Assembly: GCA_001792895.1 (NCBI GenBank) | Contig: MARA01000019.1 | Location: forward strand, 682,001-746,000 | Length of the DNA stretch: 64,000 nucleotides | Direction of reading: 5' to 3' | Source of the DNA: Lentinus brumalis | Taxonomy: Eukaryota; Basidiomycota; Agaricomycetes; Polyporales; Polyporaceae | In this document: one piece after another, positions 27,496 through 40,682 of the stretch | How positions within the stretch are numbered: the first letter of the stretch is position 1 | Layout: each line of letters opens with the position of its first letter | Program-made: the position numbers and the translations under genes | Notes under the pieces: model-generated | Seen by the model: the letters and a program-made list of their open reading frames with translations, nothing else | What the model was told of the DNA's origin: nothing | Databases searched by the model: none

Positions 27496-29105
27496 ATGCC
27501 TGCTCCTTTCGTAGAACCGGCACCGCAGCTTCCGTTGGAAGACTATCGACGCTATGGCCGGCAGATGATCCTTGACGGGTTTGGGCTCGGAGGTCGGAGC
27601 GCGCCGTGTACGAGAGAGGAGACGGTGTGTTCTGATGCTCTCTCTGCATAGGTCAGATCAAGCTGCATCAAGCCTCGGTGGTCGTTGTCGGTGCCGGCGG
27701 ACTTGGCTGTCCTGCTCTTCAGTATCTTGCCGCGGCGGGCATTGGTGCGTTTTCTTTTGTTTCGAGGATTTTGGTCGCGCAAGGCTGACGGGCGAGGGAC
27801 AGGGACGATTGGGATTGTGGACCATGACACTGTCGAGATGTCGAATCTGCAGCGGCAGGTGCTGCATACGGAGGCGAGGGTGGGCGTGCCCAAGGCCCTT
27901 TCTGCCGCGGAGGCGATCAAACAGTATGTACTGTGCTACTCCTCCGCCCCACTCTCTCATCAAATCTCGCCTGTGCTATGGTAGACTGAACTCGCGCGTG
28001 AAGGTGAACCCGGTCACCGACGCGCTCACGGCGGCGAACGCACTCGAGCTTCTTGCGCCGTACGACATCATCCTCGACTGTACGGATAACCTCCCTACGC
28101 GGTACCTCCTCTCGGACACTGCGGTGCGTTTGGGCAAGCCGCTTGTTAGTGGGGCGGCGCAGCAGTTCGAAGGCCAGCTGTGTACGTACAACCTCCCCCT
28201 GAAGAGCGACCCTGCGGGCAGTGCGGACGAGCCGGGCAGGGGACCGTGCTTTAGGTGTTTGTTCCCGAAGCCGCCTGCGCCGGAGACGGCGGGGTCGTGC
28301 GAGGAGCTGGGCGTGCTGGGTGCGGTGACGGGTGTGATTGGGAACTTGCAGGCGTTGGAGGCTGTCAAGATCCTTACCGGGCTGTATGGTGCGTCCCCGA
28401 CCTCCCGTTTTTAGGCTGTTCTGCGGTTCTGCGGACACTCGGCTGACTGTTTGTGTAGATGGGAAACCGTCGCTGCTGATGTTTTCTGCGCTTGGGATGC
28501 CACCGTTCCGGAGCGTGAAGCTGCGGTCGAGACGGGCGGCGTGTCCAGCGTGTGGGGTGGAGGGGGAGAAGGTGGGCAAGATCGAGGAGAAGGACTATGT
28601 CGCGTTTTGTGGTGGCGAGCGGCCGGATTGGGTCGCGAGGGGGTTGGTGGAGGGTAGAGAGGACAGTCGGATACGTGCAAAGGTGTGTATCATCACATAC
28701 TCGGAGGCAGGATTCTGGGCTGACAGTCAAACATGGTCAGGAGCTGAAGATGGCCCTCGACGACGCTGAGCGCAGGCCGCGGATCTTAGATGTCCGTCCT
28801 CGGACGGAGTTTGGGATATGTCATATCCCTGGATCTATGAGTGAGTACTTGGACGCATGCCTGGGTCCGTCTTATGAACATGATTCGTGTCAGACGTCCC
28901 AATCAAAGAGCTTCTTTCAAATCCGTCCGATGCGGGTTGGGCTGCAGACGAGGAGACTGTGTATGTGGTGTGCCGGTTAGGCAATGACTCTCAGCTTGCA
29001 GTAGATGCATTGAGGAGCGCGGGAAGGAAGGGAGTGGTGAAGGATCTTGTGGGAGGACTTCGGGCGTGGGCACAGGAAGTAGACGAGAGCTTCCCAATAT
29101 ACTAG
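27496..29105 (+). CDS. UBA4: adenylyltransferase and sulfurtransferase UBA4/MOCS3
   Basis: E1-like enzyme that activates Urm1 (tRNA thiolation, urmylation) and, where present, the MoCo sulfur carrier. Start ATG at 27496: [30 protein letters not shown]. The ThiF/E1 domain shows [20 protein letters not shown], the ATP-binding Gly loop; [16 protein letters not shown]; and [14 protein letters not shown]. Two Zn-binding CxxC pairs are CFRC and [17 protein letters not shown] contains the adenylation-domain Cys region. The C-terminal rhodanese domain reads [18 protein letters not shown] and has active-site loop [10 protein letters not shown]. It ends [15 protein letters not shown]. About eight short introns, all frames consistent. 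It converges on TIM13, with 110 nt between stops. Confidence 0.94.
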
Positions 29106-29215
29106 GCAGGCGTGCGGAAGGCTGTTGGCTGACTGCGGTGGAGTGACCAAGGGTGGGTGTATTAAGAGATATGTACTGTGCAACGAGTAGAGGATGCAAT
29201 GTGTCAACCGCGATT

Positions 29216-29700
29216 CTATAGTGAGTCTGACGGTTGAGATTCGATGCGCTCTTTCTTGAGGCGGGCGACATATGTCCTGTTAATCATGTCGACTAGAGGC
29301 AATAGTGAGCACTTGGCCCGAGAGTCAGGAATTTGCGAGTTCGACGTACATGCTTCCAAGTAGCGGTCCATGCACTGCGCGAGGCATTTCTGGGATGACA
29401 GGGTTGGGGAAAGCAGCATGACGAGGGTAGGAGGAACACACCTGCTCGGAGCTGCTCAGGTCGGAGCCGGGTTTTGGGACGCACTTGACGTAGCACTTCT
29501 CGGTCAGTTTCTGTGACTTTTTCAGAACAATACGCCATGATATGAATCCTGAGTGGACGCACGCTCATAAGCTCTTGTGCATTCTGGAGCGCGACCTCGT
29601 TCCGGATCGAGTTTTTGAGATTCTCGACACGCGCTGCGGTCTCTGCGGGCGAGCTCGGGGTTGCGGTTGGCGTGCGGCTGGCACCGAAGAAAGAGGTCAT
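29216..29700 (-). CDS. TIM13: mitochondrial import chaperone Tim13
   Basis: Small Tim of the intermembrane space that, with Tim8, escorts hydrophobic precursors. Start ATG at 29698-29700 gives MTSFFGASRTPTATPSS, then VENLKNSIRNEVALQNAQEL. After a GTGCGT intron comes KLTEKCYVKCVPKPGSD, and then KCLAQCMDRYLEAF. The twin CX3C motif (CYVKC, CLAQC) is intact. A third intron precedes DMINRTYVARLKKERIE and the end. About 90 residues, normal for the family. An in-frame upstream start would add residues but is atypical for small Tims, so I keep 29700. Confidence 0.93.
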
Positions 29701-29884
29701 CGTGGAGGCAGACGAGCTGAGGTGGCCGAGCGAGAACAAGCCGTGACGCGCTCCCTGCTCGGCGCTTCGCAACTTTGCTCGCTTCGATCATCTCCCTCGC
29801 TTGGCTCTCTCTCTGGATCGGCAGTGGACTCGGCGTCGGAGGCTTCAGAGGAAACAAAAGCTAGACAAGAAGCATCGCACATAG
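29701..29884. promoter_or_regulatory. 184 bp divergent promoter TIM13 / JJJ1
   Basis: The only DNA between the start codons of TIM13 (minus) and JJJ1 (plus), so it must hold both promoters and leaders. No TATA box is clear; it contains direct repeats of CTCGCTT/CTTTGCTCGCTTCG type. Confidence 0.6.
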
Positions 29885-32034
29885 ATGGGCGCGCGCGAGT
29901 CGAGAGCACAGGGAGAGCAGGCTGACGGTGCGGCTGGGCCCCCCGACTACTATGCTCTCCTCGAGGTGGACGAGTCAGCCACCGCGGACGAGATCAAGGT
30001 GCGTAAACTTCTTCTCACCTGTTTGCAATGGCTAGCGGAAGCTGTCGCGCGGCTGGCTAGAGGCTGACCGGTCGCCCTAGAAATCCTTCCGGAGGCTCGC
30101 TCTCGTCCACCACCCCGACAAGAATGCGAACGATATAGAAGGCGCGACCAAGCGGTTCGCCGCCATACAGCAGGCCTACGAGGTTGGTCGGCTCGGAGTG
30201 CGGTCGCGGACATGGCTCATGCGATTTGCAGGTCCTCAGTGACGAGCAGGTATGTCCTCGCACGCTTCCTTCGCTCCTCTCTCTCAATCTGTCATCGCGC
30301 TTTAGGAACGAGCGTGGTACGACAGCCATCGTGCATCTCTCATACCCGAACCGGACGCTGCGGACGTCTTCGAGGAGATCAGGAAGGGCGCACCCCCGCC
30401 TCGCGCGCGCGATCGCGGGTTGACTGTCCGGCACCTCGCGCAGTTCTTCGACCTCTCGATATACGATGGCTTTGACGACGGGCCAAATGTGCGTACCTTC
30501 TCCGTGCTTGATGTCAGTCTTCTGACACGCCGACAGAGCTTCTTCACCATCTACCGCCACCTCTTCGATCGTCTGGCACATGACGAGAAGCAGTATGAGA
30601 ACGTCCCTCTTCCTTCGTTCGGAGATTCGACATGGCCGTGGCTTCCACCGTCAAAGGAGGAAAAGGATAGATGCGCGCGGACGTTTTATACTCATTGGAC
30701 GAACTTCGTGACGAACAAGGAGTTCGAATGGGCAGATCAGTGGAACCTCGCGGAGGCACCGGATAGAAGGGTTCGCAGGTAAGCAATGCTTGCGCACTCA
30801 TATTGAGGAGAGCTTATGGAGCCATTGCCTGCTAGACTGATGGAGCGCGACAACAAGAAGGCGAGAGACGAGGCCAGGAAAGAGTATAACGAGACAGTGC
30901 GCGTACGTCTCCAAGCTTTGCATATGACTAAGTGACGCGGAACTGATGATGCCGTTGATTGTAGTCCCTTGCCATGTTCATTCGCAAGCGCGACCCGCGA
31001 TACAAGACCCACATCGCGCGGCAGGCACAAGGCCAGTCCACGCCGCAGGGCTCGCGCACGCCCAAACCTGCAACGTCCGGGACTCCGCAGCCTGTACCAC
31101 AGTTCGTCGAGCAGGACTGGCAGAAGCCGAATGTCCGCGACGACGCGGCAGACCTCGAGTGGGCGGCGGCGGAGGGTGAGGACGAGGAGTGGGAGTGTGT
31201 TGCGTGCGCGAAGAGCTTCCGGAGCGAGGCGGCGTGGGATAGCCATGAGAGGAGCAAGAAGCATATGAAGGCGGTGGAGGCGCTGAAGCGGCAGATGGAG
31301 TTGGAGAATGAGGAGTTGGGGCTTGCGGACGAGGGCGAGGACGAGGGCGAGGGCGCTGAATCCGAAGAGGAGGGAGAGCCCGCGAATGGAGATGCAGAGG
31401 AGGAACCACCGGAATCGAGCGAGGAGGAGGAGATAGTGGCCGTTCCGGTCGAGGAGCCTGAGGAAGAGGTCGACAGAGCCCCTCCCGCAGCTGCGGAGGA
31501 GCCCAGTGTCGAGCCAGATAAGGAGAAGCAAGACGAGGATGGCGAGGACTTGCGTCCAGCGTCGAAGAAGGCCAGGCGGAAGAAGGCCAAGAGCAAGCCT
31601 GTGCGACCGCCATCTCCCGAAGTCTTGTCAAGGACCGCAAGACGGACGCGCAAACGAGGAGGCGACCCCGCTTTGCATGACGAGGATATCGTCGACAGTG
31701 GAGCTACGACGCCCAATCCCGAGCCTGTTGAGGAGGCAGGACCGGGGCCGTCCAAGAAGGAAAAGCGACGCGCGAAGGAGGCTGCGAAGAAGGCTGCTGC
31801 TGCTCAGGCGCCGCAGAGTGACAAAGTGGTACGTCGGTGCTTGATGATTGGGAGTTGTGCTTGCTCGCTGACTGCTCGATGTTTGGCTTGGCTTGGATGT
31901 AGGCATGCAATGTGTGCCAGACACAGTTTGCAAGCAAGACGCAGCTGTTTGCGCATCTGCGGGAGGAGCCGAGTCATGCACTTGCGTCGGGGCAGCCCGG
32001 GGGAGGTGCGAAGAGTAAAACAAAGAAGAGGTAG
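29885..32034 (+). CDS. JJJ1: J-domain protein JJJ1 / DNAJC21 with two C2H2 fingers
   Basis: Cofactor of cytosolic Hsp70 in late 60S ribosome maturation (release of Arx1/Rei1-type factors in yeast). Start ATG at 29885. The J-domain reads [34 protein letters not shown] (HPD intact) and [24 protein letters not shown]. The family-specific linker is [20 protein letters not shown] and [20 protein letters not shown]. Next come [11 protein letters not shown] and [15 protein letters not shown]. Finger 1: [20 protein letters not shown] with SKKH. A long acidic and Lys-rich region follows. Finger 2: [20 protein letters not shown] with SHA in place of a clear last His spacing. It ends SKTKKR. Multiple introns of 50-60 nt. 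It is the last ordinary gene before the repeat-rich half. Confidence 0.94.
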
Positions 32035-34966
32035 CTTCGGAGCATCAAATACTTATCAGTATAGCACCCGTGGCTTTGTCCCGTTGCGCATGAGCCTGCA
32101 GCGAGTCTCCGTCACGTTGCTTTGCCTACCCAATGTACTCTGGCAGAAGATGCTCTTACCTTGAACAGCCCGACAAGCACAGTCTCAGTGGACATCAAGA
32201 TGATCTGGACGTCGCACGAGATTGTGAATTGGGAGGGGAGTCAAACCTGAGGATACAGTGGCATGTGGAGGATTTCCTGGAACTCCTTGTCCTCCACGAT
32301 GGAGAATGGGCGGTTTTGGCATGTGCACCACATAGCAATGAGATACTGCATTCACGGCAATGTCAATGTGACATCGGGCCGCAGGCAAAGTCCTGCATGG
32401 CTTGGGCCTTGGGCATGCCCACCAGCTTGTAGAGCTTGACGTGCCACTTGGCAGGTTGCTTGTGGAGTCCTCATAGTCAGCACTAGGGATGGACATTTCC
32501 AATGGCTAGGAGATACTGTAGTGATCAATCGTTAGCGGCGGGCTCCACTGGCATTAGTAAGTTGCGTCATTTATTAGCTAACTTAAGCCTCTTGTGAGCT
32601 ATTAGCAGATTTCAAGCGCCGGCGATATCGCCACTCCCCCAACCCGTTTACTCTCAAATTTTGCGGTGACGTACCTGAGCATGCGATGGCCGTGCTCGTC
32701 AATTTGCAAGGCAGATGTACAAAATCTGGGCGAGAACAAAAGGAAGCATGAAAGCTGGACTTTGGATTCACTTGGGAGGACACAGCTCCAGATTGTCACC
32801 GGTCAAAACATGAATTACATCCGTAGATTCCACCCAGATGTCACACGTGTTTCGACAGAATGCTGGCCAGCAGAAATGTCTGAGGCATTCGCTCATCTTG
32901 ACCTAATTCCGTCTTCATTGTTGCCGGTGTCCGAAGGTAACCTCAGATAAGCCAGAGTTTTGCAGATAAGTGAGCTTGCTATAGCTATTCCCATAACAAG
33001 TGGCCACCCAACTCTGACTGACACACATACACTTTTGATGCAAATGATGCAAGAAATCCATAAAATTCATGCAAGCCCGGTCTATGTCTTCGTAGGCCAT
33101 GGTAGGGTTGCCCAATGTACCTCCAGTCTGCCTGAGAAATTTGAGAGCCCGGTAAGTGTGCTGTCGCAAGATGAATGCACAGGTCATTGATGGCTCTCAA
33201 AGCATCCTGCTCAAGCACTATGGTCGCATGCGACCTTTATTTTACTTCTATGACTGCGGTGTCTATTCTTGTTGCAGATTCAGTGCCTTTTGTGCCCCTC
33301 CAGCTTGAATGTCTCGCTGTAGATGTTGAACTTACTATGTACTATGGACATTAGTCATGCATTAGGCACTATGGGCACAGCCTCTTACAATAGATCTAAG
33401 GCTATGCTTCTTCTTTTCCTTCTTTAGGCATACACTAAGAAACCATGTGGTTACCTGACTTCTCTTTTGTCCAGTATATTCCAGACTTTTCCAGTGCATT
33501 CTACCATGCTCTGGACTGCCTTGTGACCATTCTTATTTGTCGTTCTCTGAGTCATCCCTACTCGCTCGGAATCATTGTCACATGCTCTCCTTTCTGTCGC
33601 TTACTCATTTCAGACTTCATTTGTAGATGCTTGCCGCTATCCACAGATATAAGCACCCAATGATGGGACCACTGCATAGTCCCATTGCTGGGATACCTGT
33701 GTCTTGCAGACACTCACAAACTCACAGAGATACTAGAAGGACCCATACGAGCTCACATGGATGTGTCGCTGGGCTCAGGCGGCACCCATAATATCAAGGA
33801 TTTTTCGAATATTTTGTGCAAAATGTGCAGTGCGCAAGTGGCACCCAGCCACTTGTTTTGGAAATAGCTGTTACCCTTATTGACTGACGGCGTCATCATG
33901 CAACTCTTCAGGTTGTCGTTGACTTTGATTTCAGAGTTCACAGCTTGTCCTCTACCTCCATCTGCTGCACACACCCACAACCATGGTGGCTCTATGCTAT
34001 GTCACCCTTGAGGAGAGTATTGGGAAAGGGTGCTGGGTGTTTGCATGATGGCAAAGGACTGAATTGACCACCAGGTAATCTGGCATGTACAGGAGCTACA
34101 CGTTGACTACTGAGACTACTGACAGAGCTGAATGTTGTCATAACGTAAGTCTTCATGAACATCTGTGTAAGGTATGGTAACTAATATACTGGACTTCAGC
34201 CCCCTTGGTGTATGCACCTGACTGCCATGCACTGTCATCTGTCCTTAAGAGTAAAGAGTCAGGCTGAGGTGAGCCTTTGTACATTGTGGTGCTTATCTGT
34301 GCTTGTGCTCACTGGTTACTCACTATATTAGTAGTTTCTGTCATCTGTCATGAGGAGAGCTGCCATGGTGAGTTGCTCTCCTGATCATCCCGAGCTCTTG
34401 CTGACAGTGTCTGGCTCTCGGTCTCAATAGCCCCATCCCTGGTAAGTACTTGATTTTTTACGCCCTCGACCATTGACCTCGTCTAGTAGCCTGTCCTAGC
34501 CCTCACTTAATAAGCCACATTTCCCGCCTATTGGACATCACCATGATCGGGCCCATACAACTGCCCAGGTAACACTGCTCCGTGCAGGCCTAATGCAGGC
34601 CTAACCCCTGCAGGGCGTTATTATGCACATATTTACCAAGGGGAAATTCAGATTACTCGAGCACCCAGCACATCCTGCCCAAGGCAAAATAAGGTCACCC
34701 TCTGGTCAGAATCTCCCCATGATGTTGGCTAAATGCAATAATTGACCACAGATTGACCCTGTGGCACTATGTGCATGCTATCCTTGCATGACACATGACA
34801 GGGGGTCAAATGGTGCTGCAGAATTGCCATTTATGGCTATTCAACACTGCATTTTGGCCTGTCACAGGTGGCGGGAGCTGCGGTGGCCTGTGACAGGGCC
34901 CAACAATAGCAGCAGAAAAGTGCCTTGTGATGTGTGACATGCCACTAACAATTGATCAGTATAGTA

Positions 34967-35210
34967 CTGTAAAGATTGGACCTTAGAGGTGGGGGTCCGA
35001 GGTGTGACACCCACCAATAGGATTTGTGATAGCAGCGGCAGGCCCAAGGTGTGACACTGTCGCCATAGGTAGTGAAAATTGCCAAATTTGGGCATTTAAA
35101 TGCCCCAAACCGGCCTATTTTGGGCTGTGGAGCCTCAGTGACTTGTGGCAGACCCAATCATTAGCAGCAAAAATCAGCCATGACATGCCACTAAGGTCTA
35201 ATCTCTACAG
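34967..35210. mobile_element. MITE, Tc1/mariner-like, TA target duplication
   Basis: 244 bp with 23 bp terminal inverted repeats (CTGTAAAGATTGGACC on the left, CTGTAGAGATTAGACC read from the right; 3 mismatches over the full repeat) flanked by TA at 34965-34966 and 35211-35212. No coding capacity. The CTGTA start is shared with the MITE at 55525. Confidence 0.75.
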
Positions 35211-35481
35211 TATATAGGTCAGCATGTCATGCATTCAAATGACCATGCAAGCAAAACACCGACTGTCAGGCTTGCACCCAAACTTGTGCATGACACAATC
35301 ATCCACCACAGGACAATCTCAGGGGTGTCAAAGTGTCCATACATGAGAGATAGCCAGGTCCCCATGATACTTATATGCTGTAACTCAGATGTTAGCATGG
35401 CAAACAAAGGCAGAAAGATGTGTCAAGCCTTACCAAAGACCTCAGATTGTTTTGTTCTCCTGCCATCTGGTCAGCGCTAGT

Positions 35482-35660
35482 TTAGCTTATATACAGTACA
35501 GTGTATTGTTGTCTTCCCTCATTACATGATTGACCTCTGTTTCCCCATCCTACTGTCTTTTTTTCACCTACAGAGGAAAACCACCCTCCAGATTGAGTCT
35601 TATTTAATCTCTTGTCTCTCTTGTGTGTCTCTCTCTGTACCAAAAACCTACACAATCACA
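35482..35660 (+). repeat. dispersed repeat, copy 1 (LTR-like)
   Basis: Begins TATATACAGT and continues through GTTTCCCCATCCTAC and CACCTACAGAGGAAA to a CT-rich end. Closely similar to 52905-53090. A TATA-like start followed by CT-rich DNA suggests part of an LTR, but ends could not be fixed. Confidence 0.5.
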
Positions 35661-35749
35661 TCTACCCTACTCGGAGGTTATCCACGGACCCTGCCTGGTG
35701 AAGCTGACCTTATCATCTGTTTGTAAATGCACTTAATGGCCCCGCTGAA

Positions 35750-35835
35750 CCCCCCCCCCCCCCCCCCATTGAACTGCAGCCCTGTTGAACCTGCATGAAA
35801 ACCCCGATTGAACCTGCATGAAAACCCCGATTGAA
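35750..35835. repeat. poly-C tract and 23 bp tandem repeat
   Basis: Eighteen consecutive C (35750-35767), then two adjacent copies of a 23 bp unit containing CCTGCATGAAAACCCCGATT and a further partial copy. Confidence 0.8.
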
Positions 35836-38489
35836 CTGTATGTCTCACCTGTCTATCTTGAACCTGTCTTGTCCATTCATCCCCCGCCATGTCACCATCA
35901 ATAATCAAAGTTTGACAACTCAAACTATGCTGAGCGGTTGATCCTCCATCAGGAAAAATCCGCTTGTCTCAGGTGTGCTCATGAGTCTTGAGAGCCGCAA
36001 TACATGCAAGACTCAAGTACCCCATCTGTGAAAGCTCAGATGTAGTTGATAGCACCTGTGCTATGCACCCTAGCTGCATACTGTGACTATCGAGGGCTGA
36101 GACACAGTCAAGAGGACACACCTAGCAGCCAAAAGTACAGCAAATTCCATGGCAATTGAACAGGATCTTTTGCAATTATCATTACACAGGGACAGAGACT
36201 TCACAGGAAGAGTTGGATTGATATGAGCAAGGACATACAACAGCCAGGAAACACCTACTATACTAGCCAGATACCTCTTTCTTTTCCTCTTTCCTCTCAC
36301 CTCTGCCGTAGCAGCAGCCATCACGGCCTTTGAGCCCTGTCAGAATGCGGAGGACATAGAGTGCCACCAGCAGTGCGGCTGGCAGGGAAGAGTGATGAGT
36401 GCAGCACACTGGGCGCATGATGATGCACACTATAACCTACAAAGCCCGTTCAAACATGCACTTGTGTATGTTTAGCCACACAGATGGATTTCCGGTGCAA
36501 TAGTTCTCCAGATCTGTATCAATACCAGTATAGAAGCTTAAGTTTGCCATCTCCTTGAAGTGCTCCTGCATGCACTGACTGCTGGACCAATCCCTGATGT
36601 GCATGTGAATCTAACCCAACTGTAGTCAGTCATGTTCAAGTTGTAGCCATTGGAGATAACTCAATAACTCACCATGGTAAGTATGAATGTCACAGTCAGC
36701 TGGGGGCATCAGATTGAAGTGCAACGTAAACTGGAATCTCATGCTCGTCTTTGGATTCAAGAAAAAGGCAATCCCTAGGGCGGTGCTGATGTACTTGTGC
36801 TCCGCATAGTGAGACTTTGTGCAGGACACAAGGTCAAACTTCTACAATTGGCAACCAGGGCCACATCAGCATTGACACTATATGATCACTGCAGTATGTT
36901 AACGTGAGGCTCACCTTGTGATGGAATGTGCCATTTTCTAACAGGCGTGCATTTTGGGAGGCATTGTACTGCTCACTCAATTTGTTGATGGCCATCCGAA
37001 ACTTGTATACATTAGCAATCAAGGGACAAATGGTGTCCGAGATGTTGCTGCAAGTGTTCAACTTATGCTTCCCGATCTAGATAGTGTGGAGGGAGTGCAG
37101 TGATGATCAATTGAAAAGCGAGTAGATAAAATATTTACACACCAACATGATCATGCCCTCAGAAAGCTTCCACGGCACAGGTCTGTCCTATAGGGCAATC
37201 ATGTCATCCCAAGCTCCAATCACATGACACAAACCCTTGTTGTTTTATGGTACTCAGAAACACATTGACAGTGAAGAGGGAGACAAAATAGCGAGCAATG
37301 GTGGGTAGCAGAAGTTCCCAGACTTTGCTGATGTAGTCACCAGCATTGGGTTGGCTGGAGGCTGGGGGTGCAGTGCCATTGCAGAACGGTACAGCTTGAA
37401 GCTGGGTACTGACACTGGCAGTGTGAGTGACAGGAGAGAAGTGCAGGCTTTGAGATGGCACTGGGTATGCAGAAGACGAGTCTGCAGCCAATGGCTGGAG
37501 CTGCATGATTGACGATGCGCTGTCATTGCCGAGGAACTCGGAGGTGGGTGCCTGGACAGGCTGAATGTCCAGAGCACCAACCGGATTGGACTGTCGCAGC
37601 GGCACTAGAGAAGGTTCATGTGACAGAGGGACATCACCTTGGCAAACTCATATCATGGGGGCTGGAGTCTTTCTGAGCAGGGTCATGGTACCCTTGCAAA
37701 CCTGACATTCCGGCAACTCAAGGCTGTGTTGTGTACAAACCTCAAAGGATGAATGACATGAAAGACATACCAAGGCTTGAAGGTTTGTGGCAATTACATG
37801 CCCATCTTCTTCAGACTCAAAGTCTGGGTCTGACAACTCCTTATTGTCTTCACCATGTTGAATATTTGCGGCATTGGCCAGAACAGCCATCTGCTGTTGC
37901 ATCTTCTTGAGCTGTCATTTGAACTTCTGGTTCTACATCAACTTCTTTGCCTGCAGGTCTTGGGCTACAGCATGGTCGCAATTTTATTGACCTGTGGAAT
38001 TGAATGACACCAGGCAGGGGGTCACAAGGCAACTTACCTCTGCATCTGCTTGGAAGTCTTCTTGGTGTGGGTTACAAGAATGTGGGGCATCTTCCTCTGC
38101 TTCTTTTCAAAGCAACATGGCAAGAGGGTGCAGTGAGGTAGATGCCACATGGGGCCACACAGACACAACTCACCAGGGAAGCATTGTCATTATCGTTGCC
38201 TTCATACCCAGCAGTGTCCTTGGTGCACTTGCGACTGGTCATTGTTGACATGGTATGTGGTGGAGGGTAAGAGAATCAGATGGAAGTGTGGTAAAAATGA
38301 GGGCACACCTGCAGGTAATGTCAGAGTCAGGACCTGCTGCTGAGTCACACTTGTGGCTGGTCCACAGTTATAGTGTGTCACAATACTTGAAAGGCCCACT
38401 CCTCAAGTTCTTTTTTTTGGGGGCTAACACTGTGCCGAAACACCTCAGCTTCCTGCAACTAAACCATTGATACTGAGCGAATGGTGCGG

Positions 38490-38880
38490 GTATGGATAAC
38501 CCACATGGGTACACCTATACATACCCACATGGGTACGGGTATCAGTAGCCATTGGCCTACCCATGCAAAACCTGTACCCGTACCCACGTAAAATCCATAC
38601 CTGTATCTGCACTACACATACTGGTATATAAGCAATTAGATATGCGATATATGCATTGTTTCCCTGACCCATCTGTTGTATCACCTGCTATATGCTTGCA
38701 TATAGCCTGTGGGGGTGATTTAGACTTCACCAGAAGGTATTACCACTATATTCATGGTAATACCCATTAAACCCATGCACTATCCCCAAACCCACATGTA
38801 CCCATACCTGTTAGCTGCAGTACCTGTACCCACATGTACCTGTGCCAGCATGTACCTGTACCCATTCACCCGCCAGTTTT
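38490..38880. repeat. GGGTAC/ACCCACATG-rich repeat block
   Basis: Dense copies, in both orientations, of ACCCACATGGGTA and GTACCTGTACCCAC-like words, the composition seen in non-autonomous transposon ends. I could not define paired termini. Confidence 0.4.
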
Positions 38881-40682
38881 GATGGGTGTTATATCCCATG
38901 CCCACAAGGCACCAACTCCAGTCTGGACCCACTCACAGGGGACATTGACCAATATTTTTGGGTCAAACAAAGGGAAAATATTGAGAGAATAGATTAAATG
39001 TTATCCTTGTATTTCTTAGGGGAACATTTGGACAATGTGCCGTGAATATATGATATGTTCTCCCAATATTCTGGCCCCATCTGCACAGCTAGCATTCTAG
39101 TAACATACTACCTACTCGCTGTATGTCTGGCCTCCATGTTTGCGTGGAGGGTATTTTGGGAAGAGTTTGCATGTCTGCAGTATGTCAGAACTAAAGATTT
39201 TTTGGTTATACTATACAATATTAGCTCCACAAATATACAGCGAATGTTCAAATCATTCCCTTCACAATTGTGATGGAAGCATGCCAACATATCCCCGTCA
39301 TGTCAGCTCCTTCTGCAACATTAGGAAAATCAGCTTCATATTGCTCCCATATTCCCCAACAGAACTATCTAGGGAATAAAGAACAAACATTTACCATGTT
39401 TGCCGCAGATTGACTCCATGTTTACCACATGAACATTGGGATAATTATTTCTCTATTTCCTTGATAGTTACCAAATGTTTACTCTGGTAATATTGGCCAA
39501 TGCTCCCTGTGACTCCGGTCCGTCTTATATGTGTTTCTACTGCCATTTACTTTCTCCTTTCTGCCTTTGGTATCCACTTCTGGCTTCTGGCTGACTCCGA
39601 CTCCAACTGTATGCATCTCCATTCTACACTCGATTGTATTCACCTCCAGACCGCAGTTACTGTACTTTGTATTGGACAATCACTAGCTTTTACCCGACTG
39701 TGGTTCCTGACTTCCTTTACTTATGTTTTGGCTACTCCTCTCCGGGCTTTTGGACTTTACTATATAAGCCTCCTTGTAGCCACACTAAGACCTCAGTTCT
39801 GATATCTTGTTACACTCCCCATTACAACTTCAAGCTCAATCTATCCTGTTTGCTTTTCTCTCATAGTCCAATCTTTCTAACCAGACTTCTGACCAACTCC
39901 AGATCTCTTGTGTGTCCTAAATTGAAGACCCTTGTGATCCTCAAGGCATTGATCAATAGCTTCACCGAAGTCTTCATCCTCAGTGTGCATCCTTCCGGAC
40001 TTTGTAACTCTGGAACTCCATAGCTTCAGACCTCACCCGGACTTTGTTCTAGCATGCACAGCCTTAACAGTGGGTACAGGTGCAGGTACAGCTCTCAGTA
40101 TCTTGGGTTACCTTCACCATTCCCTATCAATACTCGACATCTTCACCATTGCGTCACCCCTATCCCCTTCATCCCACCCTCTTGCTGTCTCCTGTCTCTG
40201 ATATGCATCACTTTAACCAGCACAGATAAAACCATTGTGGCATTGAACTGAGTGACCCTTCAGGGTATACATGCTCACATCTCCCAGATTGTAACTTGTC
40301 ACTGCACGTTCCAGGAGTATGTCACAAAGAACATTGCTGTGAAGGAGCCAGAGGAAGAGGTGGAGGCGGGCAGAGGGAATGACCGCACCTTGCAAGCCTA
40401 TGGTGCCAATGATCAGATGGCCGGTGTTGAAGACGATCTGATGGCTGGCATCAAAAAACCACCTGTGCAACCCCCCACAAATCCATACCATGTCATAGTT
40501 AGGGAGGTCAAAGATGTCGAGGAGGGCAGATTGCCTAAGCGGATGTGGCCTGGGTAACAGATGGGTCACAGAGTGACTGTGTTACAGTTTCCAAGACCAG
40601 CTTAGTCCACCTTGAGGTTGAAGTAACAACAATGGGTTAATGGGACAGATAGTCCAATGGTTGCGCATGGTCCAATTCCCAG

